NCBI RefSeq assembly: GCF_000737245.1
Contig: NZ_JPQU01000078.1
Span: 62,001-126,000, forward strand
Origin: Pseudomonas syringae
GTDB lineage: Bacteria > Pseudomonadota > Gammaproteobacteria > Pseudomonadales > Pseudomonadaceae
Length of the DNA stretch: 64,000 nucleotides
Direction of reading: 5' to 3'
The position numbers and the translations under genes were made by a program. Shown here in pieces: positions 7,608-16,405 of this stretch; within the stretch, counting starts at the first letter, position 1; every line of letters starts with the position of its first letter. The notes under the pieces are model-generated. The model saw nothing but the letters and a program-made list of their open reading frames with translations. It ran no database searches and had not been told where the DNA came from.

Positions 7608-8978
7608 GTGTCCAAACCGTCTGTATCTTTTTATAACCTCGCCTGGCGCTGGCATTTCTACGCCGGCCTGTTTGTCGCCCCGTTCATGATCATGCTGTCA
7701 CTGACCGGGATTATTTACCTGTTCAAACCCCAGCTGGACAACCTGATGTACAGCGACCTGCTGCACGTCACACCCAGCCACCATCAACTAAGCGCCGAGC
7801 AGCTACAGCAGCGGGTGCTGAGCAAATTTCCACAGGCCGCAGTCAGCAAATACTTCCCGCCACTGAATGCAGAAGGCAGTGCGCAATTTGTGGTGCAGCA
7901 AGCCGGTCATGAGTTGAATGTCTTCGTTGACCCGTACCGAGGTGAAATCCTTGGCACCCAAGATGCGAAATTCAATCTGCAAGCCATCGCCCGCTTGGTA
8001 CATGGCGAGCTGATGATCGGCACCGTTGGCGACCGGCTTGTGGAGCTGGCGGCAGGCTGGGGCATCATGCTCGTGGTCTCAGGGCTTTACCTGTGGTGGC
8101 CGCGGGGTAAATCCCCGGCAGGTGTGCTGTGGCCACGGTTCACGAGACGAGGCCGGGTGTTGTGGCGTGATCTGCATGCGGTGACCGGCTTCTGGGGCTC
8201 GGTGTTTTTGCTGTTCATGTTGCTCAGCGGCATGGCCTGGACGGGCATGTGGGGCAAGCAATATGCGGAACTGTGGAACACTTTCCCCGCTGCCATGTGG
8301 AATGACGTGCCCAAATCCGATCGGCAGGCGGGAGAGCTGAATACTGGTAATGTGCAAACCGTGCCTTGGGCGCTGGAGAACACGCCGATGCCGGTTTCCT
8401 CCGGCGATCATGCCGAGCACATGAACCACGGCAGCATGCACGCAGCTCCGGCCGCGCCCAAAGTGTCACTGCAGCAGGTGGTAGATATCGCTACCGAACG
8501 GGGCATCGAACCGGGCTACAGCATCACCCAACCCAAAACCGCCGATGGCGTGTTCACCGTCTCGGTATTTGCCGATGACCCGCGCAATGACGCAACGCTG
8601 CACATCGACCAATACACCGGCAAGGTGTTGGCGGACGTACGCTGGAGCGATTACAGCGCGGTATCCAAAGCCACCGAACTGAGCGTGATGCTGCATGAAG
8701 GCAAGTTTTTTGGCTGGTTGAATCAGCTACTGATTCTGCTGGTGTGCCTGATGATTCTGTTGGGTTCCATCAGTGGCCTGGTGATCTGGTGGAAACGCCG
8801 CCCCGCAGGCGGCCTGGGCGTCCCGCCACTGCGTCATGATCTACCTCGCTGGAAAGCGGCGATGGTCATCATGTTCGGCCTGGCCGTGGCATTCCCGTTG
8901 GTCGGGGCTTCACTGGTGGTGGTGTATGTGATGGATCGGTTGGTGTTGTCGCGGTTCATGAAACCAGTCACCGCATAA
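7608..8978 (+). CDS. PepSY-associated transmembrane protein
   Basis: The 456-residue protein has several membrane segments: near residues 18-40 (FYAGLFVAPFMIMLSLTGIIYLF as a region), around 150, 205, 365 and 420. It carries PepSY-type extracytoplasmic regions between them. Proteins of this family often accompany metal or siderophore uptake, and some act as inner-membrane metal reductases. A His/Met-rich loop (DHAEHMNHGSMH near residue 270) suggests copper contact (inference). I chose GTG at 7608 over TTG at 7602 because GGAGGG lies nine bases upstream of it. In related clusters a TonB-dependent copper receptor is often found nearby; none is seen here. Confidence 0.85.
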   Translation: MSKPSVSFYNLAWRWHFYAGLFVAPFMIMLSLTGIIYLFKPQLDNLMYSDLLHVTPSHHQLSAEQLQQRVLSKFPQAAVSKYFPPLNAEGSAQFVVQQAGHELNVFVDPYRGEILGTQDAKFNLQAIARLVHGELMIGTVGDRLVELAAGWGIMLVVSGLYLWWPRGKSPAGVLWPRFTRRGRVLWRDLHAVTGFWGSVFLLFMLLSGMAWTGMWGKQYAELWNTFPAAMWNDVPKSDRQAGELNTGNVQTVPWALENTPMPVSSGDHAEHMNHGSMHAAPAAPKVSLQQVVDIATERGIEPGYSITQPKTADGVFTVSVFADDPRNDATLHIDQYTGKVLADVRWSDYSAVSKATELSVMLHEGKFFGWLNQLLILLVCLMILLGSISGLVIWWKRRPAGGLGVPPLRHDLPRWKAAMVIMFGLAVAFPLVGASLVVVYVMDRLVLSRFMKPVTA

Positions 8979-8983
8979 GCATT

Positions 8984-9075
8984 CTGTTGGAGCGAGGTTT
9001 GCCCGCGAAGAACGATGACGCGGTCTGACTGACATACCGAGGTGTCTGATTCACGGGCAAGCCTCGCTCCAACAG
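8984..9075. repeat. REP doublet
   Basis: Arms of the TTGGAGCGAGG / CCTCGCTCCAA type flank a roughly 40-bp centre between the PepSY gene and the ABC importer genes. Confidence 0.85.
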
Positions 9076-9174
9076 AAATGCGGTAAACCAACCTCACCCT
9101 CAACATGAGCAACCCGACATGCACCATTCCGCGCTGATCCGTACAATGCCCGTTTGCATTCATGGCGCCGTTCA

Positions 9175-9963
9175 ATGTCATCCCTGACACTTACCGATAT
9201 CACCTGGTCCCCGCCGGAGCATGAGCATTGCCATCATCGCTTCAAGCTGCGCGATACCAGCCTGCACGTTGCCCCCGGTGAGTTTGTCGGGTTGATCGGC
9301 CCCAATGGCAGCGGCAAAACCAGCCTGTTGCGCTGCGCCTATCGGTTCAGCGAACCGTTGCAGGGTGAAGTGCTGCTGGATAAAGACAACCTGTGGGAGC
9401 AGGCACCTCGCTGGTGCGCCCAGCGTATTGCCGTGGTGCTTCAGGAGTTTCCGGACGCCTTTGGCCTGACCGTCGATGAAGTAGTCGCCATGGGCCGCAC
9501 CCCGCACAAAGGTATGTTCGACGGCGACACCCGGCAGGATCTGCAGATCATCCGCGAAGCCCTGGCGTGCGTGGGCCTGCAGGGCTTTGAGGATCACGCC
9601 TTCGCCACGCTGTCGGGTGGGGAAAAACAGCGGGTGATCCTGGCCCGTGCCCTGACCCAACAACCGCAACTGCTGATACTCGACGAACCCACCAATCACC
9701 TTGACCCACGTTATCAACTTGAGCTGCTGCAACTGGTCAGGCGCCTGAAGATCGGCACCCTGGCGAGCATTCACGATTTGAACCTCGCAGCGGCGTTCTG
9801 CGACCGTTTGTACGTGATGGACGGCGGAAAAATCGTCGCCAGCGGCACCCCCACCGAAGTCCTCACCGCTGACCTGCTACGGGAGGTGTTCGGTGTCGAA
9901 GCGCTGGTTGATCGCCACCCCATTTCCGGCTACCCACGTATTACCTGGATCACTCACCCATGA
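9175..9963 (+). CDS. ABC importer ATPase (FecE/BtuD type)
   Basis: The 262-residue protein is the ATPase of an importer for an iron chelate or corrinoid. It shows Walker A (GPNGSGKTS, near residue 42), the signature LSGGEKQR (near 145) and Walker B with D-loop (LLILDEPTNHLD, near 165). I chose ATG at 9175 (MSSLTLTDI) over a TTG 21 bases upstream. Its stop overlaps the start of the binding-protein gene by four bases (ATGA), and that gene overlaps the permease gene, so one transcript is likely. Closeness to the cob genes makes a corrinoid or cobalt substrate possible, but iron-siderophore uptake fits equally well. Confidence 0.88.
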   Translation: MSSLTLTDITWSPPEHEHCHHRFKLRDTSLHVAPGEFVGLIGPNGSGKTSLLRCAYRFSEPLQGEVLLDKDNLWEQAPRWCAQRIAVVLQEFPDAFGLTVDEVVAMGRTPHKGMFDGDTRQDLQIIREALACVGLQGFEDHAFATLSGGEKQRVILARALTQQPQLLILDEPTNHLDPRYQLELLQLVRRLKIGTLASIHDLNLAAAFCDRLYVMDGGKIVASGTPTEVLTADLLREVFGVEALVDRHPISGYPRITWITHP

Positions 9964-10925
9964 AGTCCGTTCTCACCCTTCTCTGTCTGGGCCTGCTGTC
10001 CTTTTCCGCTTGGGCAACAGCCGCTGAATACCCGGTCACCATTACCAGCTGTGATCGGCAAGTGACCTTCGACAAGGCGCCGACCCACGCCGTCAGCCAT
10101 GACATCAACATGACTCAGATGATGCTGGCTCTCGGCCTGAAATCGAGCATGGCTGGCTACAGCGGGATCAGCGGCTGGAAAACCGTCACCCCTGAGTTGC
10201 GCAAAAGCCTTGAAGGCTTGCCGGAGCTGGCGGCCAAATATCCGTCGGTTGAAACCCTGCTCAATGCCAACGTCGATTTCTTCTTCGCCGGTTGGGATTA
10301 CGGCATGCGCGTCGGCGGCGACCTCACCCCGCAAACCCTGGCGCCGCTGGGCATCAAGGTCTACGAGCTGACCGAGTCCTGCGCTTTCGTGATGAAGCGT
10401 GAAGCCGCCAGCCTCGACGACACTTATACGGACCTGCGCAATCTGGGGCGGATTTTCAACGTACAGGATCGTGCCGAACAGCTGATCGCAAAGATGCAGC
10501 AGCGCGTGGCGAAGGTGCAGGCGACTTTGCCCGTAACCAGGCCAAGGGTATTTCTGTACGACAGCGGTGAAGACCGGGCCATGACTTCAGGGCGTCTGGC
10601 CATGCCTCAGGCGCTGATTACCAGTGCAGGCGGACGCAACATTCTCGATGACATCGACGCCAGCTGGACCCGGGTCAATTGGGAAACGGTAGTCGAGCGC
10701 GACCCGCAAGTGATCGTGATCGTCGACTACAGCGAAATCACCGCAGACCAGAAAATTCAGTTCCTGCTGAACAATCCGGCCCTGCAATCGGTCGACGCCA
10801 TTCGCAACAAGCGCTTCATCGTCATTCCATATGTGGCCGCCACGCCCGGCATCGAGAATATCGACGCCATCGAAACCCTGGCCGCCGGTTTTCACGGCAA
10901 AGCTCTCCAAGGCAAAGCTCTGTGA
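9960..10925 (+). CDS. Periplasmic binding protein of the iron/corrinoid ABC importer
   Basis: The 321-residue protein has a signal peptide (MKSVLTLLCLGLLSFSAWA) and then a class III binding-protein fold of the FecB/BtuF kind, with two lobes linked by a long helix. The first lobe holds HDINMTQMMLALGLK and the second ALITSAGGRNILDD. It would deliver substrate to the permease encoded next. It overlaps both neighbours by four bases. The substrate cannot be read from sequence: BtuF-like corrinoid binding and siderophore binding both remain open. Confidence 0.85.
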   Translation: MKSVLTLLCLGLLSFSAWATAAEYPVTITSCDRQVTFDKAPTHAVSHDINMTQMMLALGLKSSMAGYSGISGWKTVTPELRKSLEGLPELAAKYPSVETLLNANVDFFFAGWDYGMRVGGDLTPQTLAPLGIKVYELTESCAFVMKREAASLDDTYTDLRNLGRIFNVQDRAEQLIAKMQQRVAKVQATLPVTRPRVFLYDSGEDRAMTSGRLAMPQALITSAGGRNILDDIDASWTRVNWETVVERDPQVIVIVDYSEITADQKIQFLLNNPALQSVDAIRNKRFIVIPYVAATPGIENIDAIETLAAGFHGKALQGKAL

Positions 10926-11965
10926 AATTTCATCTGCCGCCGACGCTGGTGGGCCACGACCGTTATCGGTTGCTGTTGCTGATCCTCGGTATCGCCCTGC
11001 TGGCGTCCTGCGTGCTTTCGCTGGGATTTGGCTCGGCGTCGGTACCGGCTTCGGTGGTCTGGCAGATTCTGCTGCATAAAGTCTTCGGTTTCGGACCTGA
11101 TGCACCCACCTGGAGTGCAGGACAGGAACATATCGTCTGGCTGATCCGCGTGCCACGCATGCTGCTGGGTGCACTGGTGGGTGCGGGTCTGGCCTTGACT
11201 GGCGCGGTTCTGCAGGCCACCACACGCAATCCACTGGCGGATCCACATTTGCTGGGAGTGACCTCCGGGGCAACGCTGGGGGCGGTGATTGTGGTGTTGC
11301 ATGTAGGCGAACTGATCGGCGTCTTGACCTTGCCGTTGGCGGCCTTCATTGGCGCGCTGTGCAGTATGTTGATGGTCCTCGCCATTGCCAGCCGCCAGGG
11401 TCGGCTGGACAGCGACCGGCTGTTGTTGTGCGGGATTGCCGTATCGTTCGTGATGATGGCGCTGGCTAATCTGCTGCTGTTCATGGGTGATCACCGAGCG
11501 AGCTCGGCGGTGATGTTCTGGATGCTCGGCGGGCTGGGTCTGGCGCGCTGGGAGTTGCTCGGCATTCCAGCATTCAGTGTGCTGATCGGCCTGGTTTTAC
11601 TGTTGGCCATGGCCCGCTCGTTGAATGCGCTGATGGCTGGCGAACAGACCGCCGTGACTCTTGGGCTCAATGCCCGCAATGTCAGGGTCAAGGTGTTCCT
11701 GATCGCCTCGCTGATGACCGGGGTAATGGTGTCCATCAGCGGCTCCATCGGTTTTGTTGGCCTGATGATCCCCCACATCGCCCGCCGTCTGGTGGGTGCC
11801 GAGCATCGCCGACTGCTGCCGGTGTGCGTGCTGATGGGCAGCATCTTCCTGGTCTGGGTCGACGTCGCGGCCCGCACTTTGATCGCCCCTGAAGATTTGC
11901 CGATTGGAGTAGCTACGGCTGCGATTGGCGGGCTGTTTTTTATTGGGTTGATGCGCAAAAGATGA
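10922..11965 (+). CDS. FecCD-family ABC permease
   Basis: The 347-residue inner-membrane protein belongs to the FecCD/BtuC permease family and forms the channel of the importer. Many hydrophobic segments are visible, starting near residue 15, and the family stretches RVPRMLLGALVGAGLALTGA (near 78) and GFVGLMIPHIAR (near 275) are present. I chose the GTG at 10922, which overlaps the stop of the binding-protein gene (GTGA); a longer in-frame reading would run back through that gene in another frame. No TonB-dependent receptor accompanies this importer in the window. Confidence 0.88.
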   Translation: MKFHLPPTLVGHDRYRLLLLILGIALLASCVLSLGFGSASVPASVVWQILLHKVFGFGPDAPTWSAGQEHIVWLIRVPRMLLGALVGAGLALTGAVLQATTRNPLADPHLLGVTSGATLGAVIVVLHVGELIGVLTLPLAAFIGALCSMLMVLAIASRQGRLDSDRLLLCGIAVSFVMMALANLLLFMGDHRASSAVMFWMLGGLGLARWELLGIPAFSVLIGLVLLLAMARSLNALMAGEQTAVTLGLNARNVRVKVFLIASLMTGVMVSISGSIGFVGLMIPHIARRLVGAEHRRLLPVCVLMGSIFLVWVDVAARTLIAPEDLPIGVATAAIGGLFFIGLMRKR

Positions 11966-11998
11966 GGGTTATTAAGTCTCAGCTTGAAATACAGCCCC

Positions 11999-12092
11999 CT
12001 GTGGGAGCGAGCTTGCTCGCGAAGGCGATTTCCCTGCTGCTGGAAATATATCGGATGTCCCGGCCTCTTCGCGAGCAAGCTCGCTCCCACAG
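11999..12092. repeat. REP doublet
   Basis: Arms GGGAGCGAGCTTGCTCGCGA and its reverse complement flank a variable centre. It sits in the 351-bp gap before urtA; the rest of that gap holds the sigma-54 promoter and GCACC half-sites described separately. Confidence 0.88.
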
Positions 12093-12100
12093 GTAATCAG

Positions 12101-12153
12101 GCACCGCACACAGATATCACCGCTGGCACCAAACCAGCGCACCTCAACGCACC
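12101..12153. promoter_or_regulatory. Four GCACC half-sites upstream of the urtA sigma-54 promoter (possible NtrC region)
   Basis: GCACC occurs at 12101, 12126, 12139 and 12149, about 110-160 bp before the predicted transcription start of urtA. NtrC recognises GCACC paired with GGTGC. Only the copy at 12126 has a partial partner (AGCGC, three of five matches), so this is a weak call. Confidence 0.25.
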
Positions 12154-12235
12154 ACCTCGCCACCAAAGCCCCAATCCAGTGCGCATTTTCCTGTCCAACC
12201 CGACAGCTTCGCCCTCTGGCGCGTTATTTCGCTGC

Positions 12236-12252
12236 TTGGCCCAGCCTTTGCA
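12236..12252 (+). promoter_or_regulatory. Sigma-54 promoter of urtA
   Basis: TTGGCCC-N5-TTTGCA carries the diagnostic GG (12238-12239) and GC (12250-12251) exactly ten bases apart, close to the consensus YTGGCAC-N5-TTGCW. Transcription would start near 12263, leaving a leader of about 54 nt. Nitrogen control of urea uptake by NtrC and sigma-54 is well known in proteobacteria. Confidence 0.7.
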
Positions 12253-12316
12253 AAACAGCTTTCAGATATGCGTTATCTCGTGCGCCCCATCGAAAACCAA
12301 TAACGGAGCTAGCCCC

Positions 12317-13582
12317 ATGAAGCGTCGCAGTCTGATCAAAGCCTTCACCCTGTCCGCGTCTATCGCCGCCATGGGTCTTACATGGACAGTTCAAGCCGCC
12401 GAAACCATCAAGGTCGGCATCCTGCACTCGTTGTCCGGCACCATGGCGATCTCTGAAACATCGCTCAAAGACATGGCGTTGATGACTATCGACGAAATCA
12501 ACGCCAAGGGTGGCGTCAATGGCAAGATGCTTGAAGCGGTCGTCGTTGACCCGGCTTCGAACTGGCCGCTGTTCGCGGAGAAAGGCCGTCAGCTGCTGAC
12601 CCAGGACAAGGTCGCCGTAGTATTCGGCTGCTGGACCTCGGTGTCGCGCAAATCGGTACTGCCGGTGTTCGAAGAGCTCAATGGCCTGCTGTTCTACCCG
12701 GTGCAGTACGAAGGCGAAGAAATGTCGCCTAACGTGTTCTACACCGGCGCAGCGCCTAACCAGCAGGCGATTCCTGCGGTCGAGTATTTGATGAGCGAAG
12801 AAGGCGGCGCAGCCAAGCGTTACTTCCTGCTGGGCACCGACTACGTTTACCCGCGCACCACCAACAAGATTCTGCGCTCGTTCCTGCACTCCAAAGGTGT
12901 AGCGGACAAGGACATCGAAGAGGTCTACACCCCGTTCGGTCACGCGGATTATCAAACCATCGTTGCCAACATCAAGAAGTTCTCCGCAGGCGGCAAGACG
13001 GCTGTGATCTCCACCGTCAACGGCGACTCCAACGTGCCGTTCTATAAAGAACTGGCCAACCAGGGCCTGAAAGCCACCGACGTTCCGGTCGTAGCCTTCT
13101 CGGTGGGCGAAGAAGAACTGCGCGGCATCGACACCAAACCGCTGGTCGGTCACTTGGCGGCCTGGAACTATTTCCAGTCTGTTGAAAACCCGGTCAACAC
13201 CAAGTTCGTGGCGGACTGGAAAGCCTACGCCAAGAAGAAAAACCTGCCGGGCGCTGACAAGGCCGTGACCAACGACCCGATGGAAGCCACTTACGTGGGC
13301 ATCCACATGTGGGCGCAAGCGGTCGAGAAAGCCAAATCCACCGACGTGGATAAAGTCCGCGAAGCCATGGCCGGCCAGACCTTCGCCGCGCCGTCGGGCT
13401 TCACCCTGACCATGGACAAGACCAACCATCACCTGCACAAGCCAGTGATGATCGGCGAAATCCAGGATGACGGTCAGTTCAACGTCGTCTGGCAGACCAA
13501 AGAACCGATCCGCGCCCAGCCGTGGAGCCCGTACATCCCGGGTAACGACAAGAAGCCGGATCATGCGGTGAAGAGCAATTAA
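12317..13582 (+). CDS. urtA: Urea ABC importer substrate-binding protein
   Basis: The 421-residue periplasmic protein binds urea for the UrtABCDE importer. An export signal is present at the start (MKRRSLIKAFTLSASIAAMG); the twin arginines suggest Tat export but Sec is possible. The mature part begins AAETIKVGILHSLSGTMA, a typical type I ABC binding protein start, and EGEEMSPNVFYTGAAPNQQ near residue 140 is characteristic of UrtA. I chose ATG at 12317 after CGGAG, since an upstream extension runs through the REP and promoter. A REP doublet separates it from urtB. Confidence 0.95.
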   Translation: MKRRSLIKAFTLSASIAAMGLTWTVQAAETIKVGILHSLSGTMAISETSLKDMALMTIDEINAKGGVNGKMLEAVVVDPASNWPLFAEKGRQLLTQDKVAVVFGCWTSVSRKSVLPVFEELNGLLFYPVQYEGEEMSPNVFYTGAAPNQQAIPAVEYLMSEEGGAAKRYFLLGTDYVYPRTTNKILRSFLHSKGVADKDIEEVYTPFGHADYQTIVANIKKFSAGGKTAVISTVNGDSNVPFYKELANQGLKATDVPVVAFSVGEEELRGIDTKPLVGHLAAWNYFQSVENPVNTKFVADWKAYAKKKNLPGADKAVTNDPMEATYVGIHMWAQAVEKAKSTDVDKVREAMAGQTFAAPSGFTLTMDKTNHHLHKPVMIGEIQDDGQFNVVWQTKEPIRAQPWSPYIPGNDKKPDHAVKSN

Positions 13583-13603
13583 GTAGCCGAGGTCACACCT
13601 CCC

Positions 13604-13696
13604 CTGTAGGAGCGCGCTTGCCCGCGATAGCAATTGCCAGGCAATGAAGATGCATTGACCTTGCTGACGTCATCGCGGGCAAGCGCGCTCCTACAG
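13604..13696. repeat. REP doublet between urtA and urtB
   Basis: Arms TGTAGGAGCGCGCTTGCCCG and its complement fill most of the 154-bp gap inside the urt operon. It could stabilise the upstream urtA part of the mRNA, which is usually needed in excess. Confidence 0.88.
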
Positions 13697-13736
13697 ATTC
13701 CGCGCTCCTCATGCGGACGCTTTCAGGACACCCGCC

Positions 13737-15326
13737 ATGCCCAACATTCTGTACCGCTTCATCTTCACCCTCGCACTGCTGCTGCCCATGGCCGCGCAGG
13801 CCAGCGATGCCGGTGATTTCGTAGCGGCCAGCTCCGCGCAACAAGCCAAACTGCTCGAATCCTGGGCGGCCAAGCCTATTTTGGCGCGAACCGAGCTGAT
13901 CATTGCCCTGCAAGAAGGACGGGTTGCTGCCGACAGCAGCAAACGCGCCTATATCGAAACCGCCGACCAATATGTCGCCGTGGACGCCAATGCGCCCGCT
14001 GCCGCAGAGGCGCCAACCCCTGATGAACCGCGCAAACTGCGCCTGAATAACCGACTGCGTGGCCTGGTCGACACAGCTCTGGCCAGCCACCAGCTATTGG
14101 CCCCGGATGCGAAGTTGCGTCTGGCTGCCGCGCTGCAACTGCAAAAATCAGCCCGTCCGGCACAGCTGCCGCTGCTCAGCGTGCAGGTTGCCGATGAGAA
14201 AGACGACGCCGTGCATGACGCCTTGAGCCTTGCGCTGGCCAATCTACAACTGGTGGATTCCAGCCCGACGGTGCGACTGGCGGCCGTCCGGCTGCTGGGT
14301 GAAACCGGCGATCCACTTGCCCGCACCCGTCTCGAAACCCTGCTCACACCGGGTGTAGAAACCGATGCCACCGTGCGCCTGGCCGCTGAAACCAGCCTGG
14401 CGCAAGTCAAACGCAAACTGATGATCGGCGAGATCCTCGGCCAGGCCTTCAGCGGCATGTCGCTGGGTTCGATTCTGCTGCTGGCCGCGTTGGGCCTGGC
14501 GATCACCTTCGGCCTGCTGGGCGTGATCAACATGGCCCACGGCGAAATGCTGATGCTCGGTGCGTATTCCACCTATGTCGTGCAGTTGATGTTCCAGCGC
14601 TATGCGCCGGGGGCCATCGATTACTACCCGTTGATTGCCTTGCCGGTGGCGTTTTTCGTCACGGCGGCCATCGGCATGGCACTGGAGCGCACAGTGATTC
14701 GCCATTTGTATGGCCGACCACTGGAAACCCTGCTGGCAACCTGGGGCATCAGCCTGATGTTGATTCAGGCGGTGCGCCTGGCCTTTGGTGCGCAGAACGT
14801 CGAAGTTGCCAACCCCGAGTGGCTGTCCGGCGGTCTTCAGGTATTGCCCAATCTGGTGCTGCCGTACAACCGCATCGTGATCATCGCGTTCGCATTATTT
14901 GTGGTGGTGCTGACCTGGCTGCTGCTGAACAAGACTCGCCTGGGTCTGAACGTGCGCGCCGTGACCCAGAACCGCGACATGGCCGCCTGCTGCGGCGTGC
15001 CCACCGGACGCATCGACATGATGGCCTTCGGCCTCGGTTCGGGCATTGCCGGGCTGGGCGGCGTCGCCCTGAGCCAGATCGGCAACGTCGGCCCGGACCT
15101 GGGCCAGAGCTACATCATCGACTCGTTCCTGGTGGTGGTGCTCGGCGGTGTCGGGCAACTGGCGGGTAGCGTCATGGCCGCCTTCGGCCTGGGCATCGCC
15201 AACAAAATCCTCGAACCTCAGATCGGTGCGGTATTGGGCAAAATCCTGATCCTGGCGCTGATCATTCTGTTTATCCAGAAACGTCCGCAAGGCCTCTTCG
15301 CATTGAAAGGACGGGTGATCGACTGA
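13737..15326 (+). CDS. urtB: Urea ABC importer permease UrtB
   Basis: The 529-residue protein has a signal peptide-like start (FTLALLLPMAAQA), an exported domain of about 210 residues without an obvious enzymatic motif, and then a LivH-type permease domain from about residue 235 (GSILLLAALGLAITFGLLGV; INMAHGEMLMLGAYSTY). The long N-terminal domain is usual for proteobacterial UrtB. With UrtC it forms the membrane channel for urea. The start of urtC overlaps its stop by one base. Confidence 0.94.
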   Translation: MPNILYRFIFTLALLLPMAAQASDAGDFVAASSAQQAKLLESWAAKPILARTELIIALQEGRVAADSSKRAYIETADQYVAVDANAPAAAEAPTPDEPRKLRLNNRLRGLVDTALASHQLLAPDAKLRLAAALQLQKSARPAQLPLLSVQVADEKDDAVHDALSLALANLQLVDSSPTVRLAAVRLLGETGDPLARTRLETLLTPGVETDATVRLAAETSLAQVKRKLMIGEILGQAFSGMSLGSILLLAALGLAITFGLLGVINMAHGEMLMLGAYSTYVVQLMFQRYAPGAIDYYPLIALPVAFFVTAAIGMALERTVIRHLYGRPLETLLATWGISLMLIQAVRLAFGAQNVEVANPEWLSGGLQVLPNLVLPYNRIVIIAFALFVVVLTWLLLNKTRLGLNVRAVTQNRDMAACCGVPTGRIDMMAFGLGSGIAGLGGVALSQIGNVGPDLGQSYIIDSFLVVVLGGVGQLAGSVMAAFGLGIANKILEPQIGAVLGKILILALIILFIQKRPQGLFALKGRVID

Positions 15327-16405
15327 TGAACCAACCCTTGATGATCACTGCCGCTCAAAAGATCGGCCCCAAAGGCACAGCAGTGATAGGCGTGATTGTG
15401 CTCGCGATCCTGCTGGTGATGCCGTTGCTATCACTGCTGCCTGCTGAAAACAGTTTTCAGGTCTCGGCCTACACCCTGACTCTGGTCGGCAAGATTCTCT
15501 GCTACGCCATCGTTGCCCTGGCGCTGGATCTGGTCTGGGGTTACGCCGGTTTGCTGTCCTTGGGCCACGGCCTGTTCTTCGCACTGGGTGGCTACGCCAT
15601 GGGCATGTACCTGATGCGCCAGGCAGCAGGCGATGGGTTGCCAGCGTTCATGACCTTTCTGTCGTGGACAGAATTGCCCTGGTACTGGGCGGGTACTGAC
15701 AACTTCCTGTGGGCGATGTGTCTGGTGGTCCTGGCGCCTGGTTTGCTGGCGCTGGTGTTCGGCTTCTTCGCCTTCCGTTCGCGGATCAAGGGCGTGTACT
15801 TCTCGATCATGACCCAGGCGCTGACCTTCGCCGGCATGCTGCTGTTCTTCCGCAACGAGACCGGCTTTGGCGGCAACAACGGTTTCACCAACTTCCGCAG
15901 CATTCTGGGGTTCAGCATTAGTTCGCAAGGGACTCGCGCGACGCTGTTTCTGGCCACGGTGATTCTGCTGGTGGCCAGCCTGTATATCGGCTGGCGGCTG
16001 GCCCAGAGCAAGTTTGGCCGAGTCCTGACCGCGCTACGGGACGCAGAAAACCGGTTGATGTTCTGCGGTTATGACCCTCGGGGTTTCAAGCTGTTTGTGT
16101 GGGTGCTGAGCGCTGTGTTGTGCGGACTTGCAGGTGCGTTGTATGTGCCGCAAGTGGGCATCATCAACCCCAGCGAAATGTCGCCGACCAACTCCATCGA
16201 AGCCGCTGTCTGGGTCGCCCTGGGTGGGCGCGGCACGCTGATCGGTCCGTTGCTCGGCGCTGGCGTGGTCAATGGCATGAAGAGCTGGTTCACCGTGGCT
16301 TTCCCGGAATACTGGCTGTTCTTCCTTGGCGCGCTGTTCATCATCGTCACGCTGTATCTGCCTAAAGGCGTGATCGGTTTGCTCAAGAAGAGGAGCGAAC
16401 AATGA
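15326..16405 (+). CDS. urtC: Urea ABC importer permease UrtC
   Basis: The 359-residue inner-membrane protein is a LivM-type permease. It shows several hydrophobic segments and the family stretches LVWGYAGLLSLGHGLFFALG (near residue 69) and GFGGNNGFTNF (near 178). It pairs with UrtB. The last codons overlap urtD by four bases, so urtBCD are translationally linked. Length and context are normal. Confidence 0.94.
   Translation: MNQPLMITAAQKIGPKGTAVIGVIVLAILLVMPLLSLLPAENSFQVSAYTLTLVGKILCYAIVALALDLVWGYAGLLSLGHGLFFALGGYAMGMYLMRQAAGDGLPAFMTFLSWTELPWYWAGTDNFLWAMCLVVLAPGLLALVFGFFAFRSRIKGVYFSIMTQALTFAGMLLFFRNETGFGGNNGFTNFRSILGFSISSQGTRATLFLATVILLVASLYIGWRLAQSKFGRVLTALRDAENRLMFCGYDPRGFKLFVWVLSAVLCGLAGALYVPQVGIINPSEMSPTNSIEAAVWVALGGRGTLIGPLLGAGVVNGMKSWFTVAFPEYWLFFLGALFIIVTLYLPKGVIGLLKKRSEQ

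Noticed and set aside
12224..13633. A 469-codon leftward frame opposite urtA
   Set aside because: It is antisense to urtA over its whole length, crosses into the REP element and has no recognisable motif.
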